This document shows positions 12,700 through 22,539 of a DNA stretch of 64,000 bases, piece by piece (within the stretch, counting starts at the first letter, position 1; the number at the start of each line of letters is the position of its first letter). The notes beneath the pieces were generated by a model. That model made no database searches. It was given only the letters and a program-made list of their open reading frames with translations, and was not told the DNA's origin. The translations under genes were made by a program, and so were the position numbers. This DNA comes from Thunnus maccoyii. Taxonomy: Eukaryota > Chordata > Actinopteri > Scombriformes > Scombridae. Location of the stretch: contig NC_056533.1 of the NCBI RefSeq assembly GCF_910596095.1, forward strand, positions 36,368,662-36,432,661, written 5' to 3'.

Positions 12700-13255
12700 T
12701 TTCCCTGTGTTTCCAGTGTTCCCCTGTCCGTCTCTCTCTGTGTGTGTTTGTTTGTGTGGGTGCTTCCAGCTCTACATTCCTGTCTACAATCAGCTCATCA
12801 CCTCTCCCAGTCTGCTCACCTGACTCTCATCAGTTCATCAGCTTGCAGTGTGTGTATATATACCCGGGCTCTTCAGCCACTCATCGCCAGATTGTTGTTT
12901 CTACTCAAGTGGCCTCTCACTTAGATATTGTTATTTCTCCAAGTTTGGATTTTTTGCTAACTGCTGTCTCTCTTGCTCTAGTGCTCCTGGACCATCGCCT
13001 ACCTGCCTGCCTGCCTGCCAGCCTGCCCGCTTGCCCGCTTGCCCGCTCTCCGGCCCATCACCACCTGCTCCCTTCTGCCAGCCCTCGCCATCCTCTCTCA
13101 CTCCTCTCAGCCCTCCAGTCCTCTGCCTCAGCCCGCTTCATCTCCACTCCATCCACCTCCATGCCCTCACTTCCCTGGCAATAAAGCCTTATTTCATTCA
13201 CTGTCACTTTCGTCTGTGTCTGCATTTGGGTGCACCTTGCAACCCCCCCTACAAG
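12700..13255 (+). mobile_element. Possible solo LTR remnant
   Basis: The block has promoter and poly(A) signals in LTR order: 'gtgtatatatacccgggctc' (TATA-like, about 12851), a pyrimidine-rich body with a (TGCC)n run at about 13000-13055, then 'ggcaataaagccttatttc' (AATAAA, about 13180) and 'tgcatttgggtgcacc'. A similar ending (CAATAAAG, then tgcatttgggtcc) occurs at 30470-30520. No internal retroviral coding region is present. The three overlapping Ser/Pro/Leu-rich frames are low-complexity by-products. Exact ends and target duplication were not found. Confidence 0.35.
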
Positions 13256-13429
13256 ATTAAAATGCTTTGACTTGATTGGTGCTGAAATGATCAATTAAAC
13301 AATCTTATAATCAAAAAAATATTTTAGGTTATTTATCAAGCAAATGGTCAAGTGAATCATGATGGGACTTGTTATATATGTGCATATATCCTCATCTCCA
13401 TATATCCTGTCATCTCCAAGGTCACATTA

Positions 13430-13889
13430 AAGGACAGGTTCAAAATTTTTCAAGTCTGTCCTAAAACAACAGTCAGCTGCCCATATGAAGACTAAAAAAA
13501 AGGTTTTCCTCACTGTAATCAAACTCTCCATGTGAGAAGTTTAGAGGGAAAAATCACTATTTGGTGGAGCTGTTAACAACTCATAGACATGTGAAATGTG
13601 ACCCCGACTACACACTGCTTTTTGTAAGACATCAAAAGCCAAAAAGGTTGGAAACCACTGGTTTCATCTTTAACAATGTGTTGTATTTTAAAAGCTTGTT
13701 ATATTATCCATTGTGTCAAATCTTCATCTGGAAAGTAACTAAAGCTGTCAAATAAATGTAGTGGAGTAGAAAGTACAATATTTCCCTCTGAAATGTAGTG
13801 GAGTGGAAGCATAAAGTAGCATCACATGGAAATACTCAAGTAAAGTACAAGTACATCACAAATGTACTTAGTTACTTTCCACCCCTGAT
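13430..13889 (+). mobile_element. Nested MITE fragments
   Basis: Positions 13430-13530 match one arm of the foldback element at 23675-24275 ('aagtctgtcctaaaacaacagtcag'). They are followed at about 13531-13889 by a 5'-truncated hAT-like MITE that ends in 'ttactttccacccctg', the counterpart of the 61031 end. The junction shows one family inserted beside or into another. Confidence 0.6.
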
Positions 13890-14108
13890 AAAACTGTTTT
13901 GTCATACTGTTATTGATCTGGAGACATTTTTAATTTATTTAACAAAAAAAATTGGATGTGTTCATTTCAAGTCAAGTTTTTTTTATAACAAGAAGGTGTG
14001 TTTTAATTTTAAATATGTATATACATATAATATATATACTTATATTAAAATTTAAAAAAAAGATGTTAATAGTAGGGATAATACTGTCGCTCCCCCCTCC
14101 TGTGTGCG

Positions 14109-14189
14109 GCAGAATGGAACAGTCCGTCACCGCTGGGGCAGCGCAGTGAGTGCTGACGGTGACGTCACTCCCGGACTGTTCCATTCTGC
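14109..14189. promoter_or_regulatory. Inverted repeat plus CRE upstream of gabarapl2
   Basis: An 18-base left arm (14109-14126, GCAGAATGGAACAGTCCG) is perfectly complementary to a right arm (14172-14189). Inside it, CGTCACCG (14125-14132) pairs with CGGTGACG (14157-14164), and a full CRE palindrome TGACGTCA occupies 14160-14167. The block lies 220-300 bases before the gabarapl2 start codon, in GC-rich DNA that is probably promoter. CREB/ATF binding is inferred from the site alone. It might instead be a small foldback transposon. Confidence 0.55.
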
Positions 14190-14408
14190 AGGCTGATCGT
14201 CAAGAGGAGGTTGTTGTTTGTTGTTTTGCTGAAGTGTTGAGCGAGAGAGAGAAAGCGAGCCGCTGCCCTGCTCCAATACCGATTTAAGAGTTACTCATTT
14301 AAAGGATACTAGGAAAAAAAGAAAGACATTTAAACCCCCAAATTAACCTTGAGTCGTGTTTATAATCAACTGCATCGAGCGGAAAGAGAGAGCCCGGAAA
14401 CGGCAAAC

Positions 14409-17400
14409 ATGAAATGGATGTTCAAAGAGGATCACTCCTTGGGTAAGGGAGGAGGGAGCTGTTATTGTGGTTTACAAGAGTGATTAAAATGTTAAATAAA
14501 AACCCAGAGAAATCATAACAATAATATCTATTATGTTGCCCTGTGGGAACATTTCTTTGGAGTTAAACGTGTAGAAAACGTCACTTTAAACTGCGTCGGT
14601 CGTACAGAGTGGCCTGTCGGTTAGGCTTTTTGTTTAGAGGAGGCTTTGGTTTGTACATACACGCTAAATACAGCTGTAAATATTAATGTCAGCTCATGTA
14701 AAAGCCAATTCGCATGTCTCTACTTTAAAATAGATGTTTTGGGTTTGTGTGTGTCAACAAATCATCGCGTCATTGTTCTTATTTCCACCCCGGAACGACG
14801 ACCTGCTTTCAGGCTGATTGATGGAGGATATTGACACATTAAGCTGCTAAGCCTCCATTCTGCTGTGAGCTGACTGTTTGCAGCTGGATATTAAAGATTT
14901 TTTAGTGTCTATATATGTAGTTAAACATGATATTTTTCTGTTTCCCCACCTGCCATAAACTGGAGGCCTGAGAGGCGTCACCAAGAGGGGAAAAAAGTTG
15001 TTTTGGCTGAACATTGAGGAGGCCTGCAGGCTTCTTTTGCATCCCTTCTATAGTGTTTTACATAATGACTTCTGTTGATGCAAAGTCATGATTATTGTCA
15101 ATAAACTGACTAATCATTTGCTCTTTAGAGACACATGTAACTTTTCCACATTAAAATGTCTAAAAATGATTAGACCTATTTATATATTTTTATATTCCAC
15201 TGTTTTACAGACGCTCCTTTTCTCACGATTGGGAGCCAAAAAGACGCTCTTTGGGCCCCTGTTAGACAGGAAGTTGTAATTCCACAGTTTGGTCACTATG
15301 TCAAATTGGCTTCAAAACCCCACGCTCTTCCTGGAGGCTTGGTTCAAACCCAGAGAAATTAGTAATTTTAATCAAGGTAACGGTCCGTTTCATTTGGTCT
15401 CCTGTCAGTGGCGTCATATCCCCTTTACCTCCTCTACTCGCCATAACGGGGAAAGACCAGATAATACGTCAGGGAATCAGAAAGGAACTTGACAAACTAG
15501 CTAGCTAGCCACACTGTTGTTTACTATTGTTTATATTGCTCACTCATTATGGAGCACAAGATTATTTATTACCGTTTGCTGCTCGTTCCGTCGCCGAAGC
15601 TGTCCACGTAAAGCCAACGTTAGCTAACGTTACTTGCCGCTATTTTATTAGAATGGAATGACATAACATGAATATAAATTTAATACATTACTTTATCCAT
15701 GAATATGATTTAGCCTCTCTTCTTTTCTTCTGTCTGAGTCACATCAGATCGATTTTCATCAATGAAGACAACAACTCCCATGATCCCACGCTCCTTCATG
15801 ACATCGTCAAACTGTTTTTTGTTATTGTTTTGCTTGAGAGACCCCTGGTGGCGAAAATTAAACTGACAGCACTTATATAGCGTTTTTCTAGTCTTATCAA
15901 CCACTCAAAGCGCCCCACAGTGTTTCTATGCTCACACGTTCACACGCATTTGGGGTTCAGTATCTTGCCGGAGGACACCGCGACATGTGGTGGCATTTAG
16001 CCCTATATCATATAATCAATTATCAGCTTTTCATTTAATCATTTGGCATATGAAATTAAGAAATAACCTGATGTCATGATAATGCTAGTTATAAGTAACC
16101 AGACCTCAAAGTGATGCCTCAGAATTGTCTTTTACTAGCAGCCAAAACATCCAGATATCTTTGGTTTTTAATAATATATAATAAAATATGTAACTCTTGA
16201 TTTATGCAACACTTTCATTCACAATTAAGATAAAATCCTCATAATTTACAAGAGAGATACAAAGAGTATTCATACTAAAAATGTATAATAATAATTATAA
16301 TAATCTTACAGCATCTTTCATACAAAAAATGCAGCTTTAAGTGCTTTACAACAAAAGAAATGAACACAAAAAATTTATTCATGATAAAATTAGTTATGAT
16401 GAAAGTAGACAATTCTGACAACATGTTTGATGTTTTAACCATTAATTCATAATCGAAATTAACTTCCTGTTGACAGACTAGCTGATAATGACAAGTAGAG
16501 TGTTTACAAGCTTTAAAAAAAGGGGCTTTAATGATCAAATTTACATATTTATCCTTTGTGTTAAATCTTAATCTGAAGTAATATATTTAAATATTGATAA
16601 TGTACATGTAAGTAGCATTTTAATGTATACTGGTGGGTGGTCTAATCTATAGAAATATATATTTTATTGGGTTTTTTTAATAAAAGTGGTCAGATCGTAT
16701 GTTTTCCATAAAAATATTGATCTGAAAGGAAACTACAGCTGTGAAGTAGATGTAGTGGAAGCATAAAGTAGCATCAAATGGAAATACTCAACTGACATGT
16801 CTGATATTTAACTTCCTGTCGACAGACTAGCTGTTAATGAGAAGTAGAGTGTTTACAGACTTTAAAAAAAAAAAAAAAAGGCTTAATGATGCAATTCACA
16901 TATTTGTGAGAACATATGAAATGTTGCTGCTGAGAAATAATGTGGTTTTTAAAGGTGCAGCACTTCAAAACATTACAAGTGTAAAAACAAACAAGTACAT
17001 GTCAGAAATATTTGGCTTATGTCCCACCTCAGTGTTATTGTTAGTGCCCGTTATAGGACCACATTACCCATAAACACCCACTACCTATTCTTCTTATTAT
17101 TATTATTATAATTATTATGATACAGACAGTTACTAGCTATTGACTGTTGATTAGTTGCCAGTTATTGAATTAATTATTCAGAGTCAAGAAAATCGGGACA
17201 ATAGAAAACATTTTAGGCAACGTCTTTGGGCTTTGAGAAACAGTGATTGACATTTTTCACCATTTTATGACATTTTAAGGACAAATGATTACTTGATTTG
17301 AGAGAATAATAGACAGATTTATTGATAATGAAAATAAACGGTAGTTTCAGCCCTAAACTGTATTGTTCTTGTCAGTATACTGTTTTTGTAGTTGATATAC

Positions 17401-20400
17401 AAACAGATCAACATAATATCCCTTTATACTAACAGGAAATTATAAAATACATAAATGCAAAGTAGAGTGTAGAGGCTAGGGTTAATGATCAGTTAATCTT
17501 TTGATTTTTTTGATTAACCAATCAATTGTTTAGTAATTTAGTAATAAATTGTGAAATATTCTCATAAGTTTCCCCAAGATGACGCCATCAGATTTCTTTT
17601 TGTCCGACCAACAGTCCAAAATGCTGATCTATTTAATTTACAGTCATATAAAGCAAAAAAAAAGTCCTGTTTTTTTATAATAATTAATTGATTATCAAAG
17701 TTGTGTTTTTTTTACTGTCAAAAAGCTAATCAGTTATTCAACAAATTCTTTCAACACCAGTAAAAAGCTGACTAAAAATTGTTTTTGTTATCAAATTAAA
17801 GCCGCAACGATCAGTCAATCAATCAGTCAGTTAAAAGAAGATTAATCTGCAAGTGTTTCGGCAATTGATTAATTATCAAAAATATTTTTTAAGCAAAAAT
17901 GTGATTCTGATGTTTTATAGACAAAACAACCCTTTCATTCATAATAAAAAATACTCATTTAAAAGAAGCCTACTACTACTTTTTAGTAATGCCAGAAAAT
18001 GTAAAATATTCAATGAATACTTTGAGCTGGACTTCAGTGTAGAAGCTGCCAGTCTGCTATAGACAGTACAGAGTTAATATGGTTAATAAAGTTTTCTAGA
18101 AGCTAACAGTGACAGGAGTGACAGATGTGGAGGTTTAACTGGTCTCGGTGAGTTTAAATCCACTGCAGCTGTCTGTGAATCTCTTACCTCAGCCGTCAAA
18201 TATCGATCTGTGTCCGTCTGGTGAAGAGGAAGTGTTACCTAAAAGGTTTCTGTCGTCACTTAACATCAACCTCAATAACACAAATGTTTGTTTTTTGTCC
18301 TGCAGAACATCGATGCATAGAGTCAGCCAAAATCCGCAACAAGTACCCTGACAGGGTCCCGGTGAGTAAAAACCATCACCGCTGACTTAAAGAAGGTCGT
18401 TCGCCGTGTGATGCATGTTGGCTGTAATCACGTCTGCTGGTGCCTCTGTGTGGTTTGTCAGGTGATCGTGGAGAAAGTGTCTGGATCACAGATTGTGGAC
18501 ATCGACAAGAGGAAGTACCTGGTCCCCTCCGACATCACAGTGGCTCAGTTCATGTGGATCATCAGGAAACGCATCCAGCTGCCCTCAGAGAAGGCCATCT
18601 TCCTGTTTGTGGACAAGACGGTGCCTCAGTCAAGGTGAGGGCCGGGAGACAGGAGGAGGGGTTCGGTTTTATGTTTTACTTCAGAGGTTCCCGACCTGCT
18701 GGTACCGGGCGCCAGGCTGCAAGGAAACTGAAGATAATTAGTTAACTTAATAGGCTAGTTTTGCAGAAATTACCTTGAACTTGGTGCATTTTGCTCCCCG
18801 TCATGTCCGCAACAGCAGTATGTGAGGTAACCAGACCACCATCACTTCCTCTCAGCAGAATCTGAATATTACTTATTTGTCATTTTTAAATTGAGTAAAT
18901 AATCATAATGAAATACAGAGGAGGAGGACAAAATATGGTTTAAATTAGAGCTGAAACAACTAATGTTACTAATTGATTAGTCGAACAACAGAAAAGTAAT
19001 TGGCAACTATTTTGATAATCATTTAAATCTTTTTTTTTCTAGCAAAACTGCTAAAGATTCATTGTTCCTGGTTTCTTAATTGTGACAATTTGCTGGTTTT
19101 CTTCATCCTATGTGATGGAAAACTGAATATCCTCTGGTTTTAGACTGTTGGTCGCCAAAAAAACAATACTTTTGAAGACTATGTGATGGGCATTTTTCAC
19201 TGTTTTTCAAACATTTTACAGACCAAACAAATAATTAACTAATCGAGAAAACAATCAACAGATAAATCGATAATGAAAATAATTGTAAGTTGCAGCCGTA
19301 GTGGTCTTTAGTTGGTAAGTTGTAAATGTACAGAACAGATTACAGTGTGTCCGTAAATAAACGCTGCAGCTTCTCAAGACCAAGAAAAGTCACGTCTGTT
19401 GTTTCCCACAACTGCTGGAAAACTGAAAGGAGGTTAGCTTCAAAGTTAGCAACAATGAGGTTAGCCTAACCTGACGACACTAAACAGAGAAATAGAGAAC
19501 GGAGAACCGTGTGGCTGCTAATCACGCCAGCAGAAATGCTAAAGATTCATTGTTCTCAGTTTCTTAATTTTGACGATTTGCTGTTTTTCTTTGTTCTGTT
19601 TGATAGTAAAGTGAATATCTTCTGGTTTTAAACTGTTGGTCGCAAAAAAAAAAAAAAAAAGCATTTGAAGACTATGATCAAGAAAATAATCAACAGATCA
19701 ATCGATAATGAAAATAATTGTTATTTGCAGCCATTAGTTTAATTACAGTCTCTCCTGGAAGGCAGTGGTAGTGTTGAACTCTGTTTTTTAACATGAACAG
19801 TGACAGAAATAGTTGAATGAAGAAAGTTTAAATCGAGCTCTTTTCTCACCTCTGCATGCCCGGCCAAACAGAGAAGTGGGTGTAAATGTCAGACTGTCAG
19901 ATTCAGTTGTGGGGGGGCGGGGGGGCTTCAGAAACCTGCTGAACTAGAATTGAACCAGGTCAAAAAAATGATGGCAGGTTAAACAGCAGGACGTTTATAA
20001 GTCACCTTATGTTTGTTTTTTTTATGCCTGTAATTGGCTCTGTAATGATCTGACCTGTTGACACACAAATGCCTTCATGGTCATATAAGGTAGTTAAGAT
20101 TAAACCATCAGTCAAAGTCACATTTATGACTTTTATCAACAGGAACTCTGTTTAGTTTTATCACCACAGTCTGGATGAAGAGACACTGTCGCCTTTTAAC
20201 ATCTATATTTTTATGGCTGGGTGTAGAAGTGCTGACACTCCCCCCCCCCCCCCCCCCCCCCCCTTTTTTTTAAATAAAGTTGACACCTGGAAATTATTAA
20301 CTAGAGAACGACACGCAGAGTGAGCAGTAGTCGCACCTATGAGCACCAAACGCTCAGACATTCCTCATTGTCATTACTCAGCACTTACAGCCAGTATTTT

Positions 20401-21592
20401 TAGCTCTGTCAGGGAGAGCAACAGGCAGGAAGGATTACAGCATGAGTCAGAGGAAAGGAAAGTGGAAAGTGGCCTCTGGGGGGATTCCAGCGAGACTTCT
20501 AAGCATGTTTTCTGTTTAAAAGGCCATGTCTTGTGTCATCATGAAGGTCCAGTGAAGAAATAACTGTGTGAAAAAACAACCAGAAAACTAAATCTAGTTA
20601 CACTTTCACACTTACCCATCTGCTGTTAAGTCCCAGTTTCTTCTCAGGTTTTACTAGCAGGGCAGGGCGATATCACCTAAATGACCTCAGCAACAGTTAA
20701 TCAAACGATATCTTATTAAATACTAAATACACAAGACTGTTTTTATTATCAGGTAATCTGTGGGTTATATTCTCGATAAATGGCTTTGTCTACGCCCGTT
20801 ACAGTTTCTCAGTGACCATTGTGACGTCCTCAAATGTCTTGTTTTGTCCCGACCAACAGTCCACAACCCAAAGATGTTCAGTTTATTCTGTCATAGACGA
20901 CAAAAGACACCAGAAAATATTCACAATTGAGGCTGGAATCAGATTTTTCTTGACTCCAAACGATTAATTTAATAGTTGGCAACTAATCGACAGTCAATAG
21001 CTAGCAACTATCTGTATGATGATAATAATAATAATGATAATAACAACAAGAATAAAAATATCCTCCCTGTCACAGGAAGTAGCGGGTGTTTATGGGTAAT
21101 GTGGTCTTATAATAGGTACTAACATGCTAACACTAAGACGCTGGAATCAGAGAATTTGGACTTTTTTCTTAACAAATTACTTAAAAGGACTAATCGATTA
21201 TCAAAATATGTGGCAATTAATTTATAGTTGACAACTAATCAATTAATCAGCTAATAGTTGCAACTCTTCCAGACATTCCTGTCTGCTCCTGTCTCTTTAA
21301 ATGTACTATATTGTCATATAGATTCCATACATATTGAAAGAGGATGCAGCTGGTTTCTCTGTTTCCTCTCTGCTTACCAGTGAAACCAGTATCCCCAGTT
21401 TGGCTCTCACTCATTATGAAAGTGTTGACATCATCATCATGTGTTTCCTCTCGCATGTGCTCGCAGCAGTCGTTAACTCTGCGTCTTCCTTCCCGTTGCA
21501 GCATCACGATGGGGCAGCTGTACGAGAAAGAGAAGGACGAGGACGGCTTTTTATACGTGGCTTACAGCGGTGAAAACACCTTCGGTTTTTAA
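14409..21592 (+). CDS. gabarapl2: GABARAP-like 2 / GATE-16 (four exons, 117 aa)
   Basis: This ubiquitin-like Atg8-family protein is conjugated to phosphatidylethanolamine for autophagosome maturation and also acts in intra-Golgi transport. Exons: 14409-14442, 18306-18361, 18462-18634 and 21502-21592. The joins are in frame and give exactly 354 nt with TAA. The product starts [15 protein letters not shown], continues [17 protein letters not shown] and ends GENTFGF. The penultimate Gly116, followed by one Phe, is the ATG4 processing site used for lipidation. Family memory puts it almost identical to mammalian GABARAPL2, with small changes (for example Ile for Val after HRC). Upstream are a CRE and an inverted repeat; AATAAA is at 22061. 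Introns 1 and 3 carry inverted copies of the same repeat on either side of exons 2-3. Confidence 0.97.
15868..16010. repeat. Dispersed fish repeat (gabarapl2 intron 1)
   Basis: The segment 'tagcgtttttctagtcttatcaaccactcaaagcgcc' through 'gggttcagtatcttgccggaggaca' belongs to a widespread fish repeat. A second fragment starts at about 51233 ('ctagtcttccgaccactcaaagcgct'), directly after a (TA)n tract. No coding function is seen. Confidence 0.45.
16455..16905 (+). repeat. Pair of ~90-bp direct repeats in gabarapl2 intron 1
   Basis: Positions 16460-16545 ('aacttcctgttgacagactagctgataatgacaagtagagtg..') are repeated at about 16810-16905 with few changes, including the following A-run and 'ggctt..aatgat'. 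The spacing is about 350 bases. This is a local duplication or two fragments of one repeat family. Confidence 0.6.
17030..17240 (+). repeat. Inverted-repeat arm A (gabarapl2 intron 1)
   Basis: The arm contains 'ataggaccacattacccataaacaccc', a TTA-rich tract, 'ttgactgttgattagttgcc' and 'gagtcaagaaaatc'. Each block recurs in reverse complement and in matching order at about 20935-21120 in intron 3. The two arms enclose exons 2 and 3. Confidence 0.7.
17480..19735. repeat. Cluster of AT-rich 'gattaatcgat'-type dispersed repeats
   Basis: Several diverged copies of one family occur here (about 17480-17760, 17800-18060, 18950-19300 and 19540-19735). All carry motifs such as 'gctgcaacgatcagtcaatcaatc', 'cagataaatcgataatgaaaataa' and 'ttctggttttaaactgttggtcg'. 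Further copies lie at about 47130-47430 and 58925-59110. The family is self-complementary in part. gabarapl2 exons 2 and 3 sit between copies. Confidence 0.55.
20240..20263 (+). repeat. Homopolymer (C)24 followed by (T)8
   Basis: There are 24 consecutive C residues, then eight T, in gabarapl2 intron 3. The complementary G24 strand can form G-quadruplex structures. The length is likely to be polymorphic and error-prone in sequencing. Confidence 0.9.
20860..21125 (-). repeat. Inverted-repeat arm B (gabarapl2 intron 3)
   Basis: On the minus strand this reads 'cctattataagaccacattacccataaacaccc' through 'ctattgactgtcgattagttgcc' to 'gagtcaagaaaaatc', matching arm A at 17030-17240. By eye roughly four fifths of aligned bases agree outside the (ATT)n tract. 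Confidence 0.7.
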
Positions 21593-22060
21593 AAAGAAAA
21601 AAAGCCGATGATCGTGACCCCGGCCTTACCTGCGGCGCCGCTCGGCCACACCGACACCCCTCCCGCATCTAATCACAGCCCCGACTCGGCCCCTGGAGAA
21701 ACCCGTGGGAAGCCCCAGAGAGATTCAGTGACATGAATGCAACAGAATGATTGACTGACTGCTCACCTGACTGGATAGAAATAAACGAGTGCACCGGTGT
21801 GTTTTGTTCTGGCCCATGTTGCACCAGTTCTTCATAGAGTCATAGATTAAGTTGTGTATAGTGTGTTCAATTTCAATTATTATTATTATTATTATTTGTT
21901 TTGATGTTGTGATTTGAGTGTTTTTAGCTTTTTTTTTTCCACCTTTGAAACGATATGTGTGAATGAGTTTTGCTTTTAGTTATGCTTTCTTCTTTGAAGA
22001 CAATATTTAAAAGAATTTTAATTTAATTATTTGAAGGTAAGGTAGCTGGATGACCTAACC

Positions 22061-22066
22061 AATAAA
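22061..22066 (+). terminator. gabarapl2: gabarapl2 polyadenylation signal
   Basis: AATAAA lies 469 bases past the TAA stop, in AT-rich DNA followed by a T-rich tract near 22092. It is the first canonical hexamer that fits a last exon of usual vertebrate length; an earlier AATAAA near 21781 (gaaataaacgag) could be an alternative site. Confidence 0.55.
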
Positions 22067-22381
22067 AATATTAAAGTTAAACTGGGTCAGTTTTTTTTTT
22101 ATTATTATTATTTTGAATATTTGCACAATATTTATTTTAACTAAGTTTGATCAGCTTCGACATGTGCAACTTTTTATTCTTCACTGTCCACATAACACTT
22201 TTACTCAAAATATAAATTACAACATCAACAAAATACACAATCCATGATTGAAAAGGAGCCGGGAGAAGAAGAAAGATGCACACAATAAAACACTCGTACA
22301 CCAAAGACGGAAGACTAAACACAAACATTTAGTTCATGTTGTCCAAATATTTGGTCTTGGATCATTTGAACATTTATTGAA

Positions 22382-22535
22382 ATGAAAGCATGTGAGAAGT
22401 TTAGAGGGAAAAATCACTATTTGGTGGAGCTGTTAACAACTCATAGACATGTGAAATGTGACCCCGACTACACACTGCTTTTTGTAAGACACCAAAAGCC
22501 AAAAAGGTTGGAAACCACTGGTTGTATTTTAAAAG
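22382..22535 (+). mobile_element. Internal fragment of hAT-like MITE
   Basis: From 'aaatgaaagcatgtgagaagtttag' to 'ttggaaaccactgg' the sequence is near-identical to 60638-60775 in the full-length element. Both ends of the element are missing. Confidence 0.7.
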
Positions 22536-22539
22536 CTAA

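Noticed and set aside
12676-13270. Three overlapping 80-146 codon Ser/Pro/Leu-rich frames
   Set aside because: The CT-rich low-complexity DNA (TGCC repeats) keeps several frames open. No splice signals or motifs; better explained as LTR-like sequence.
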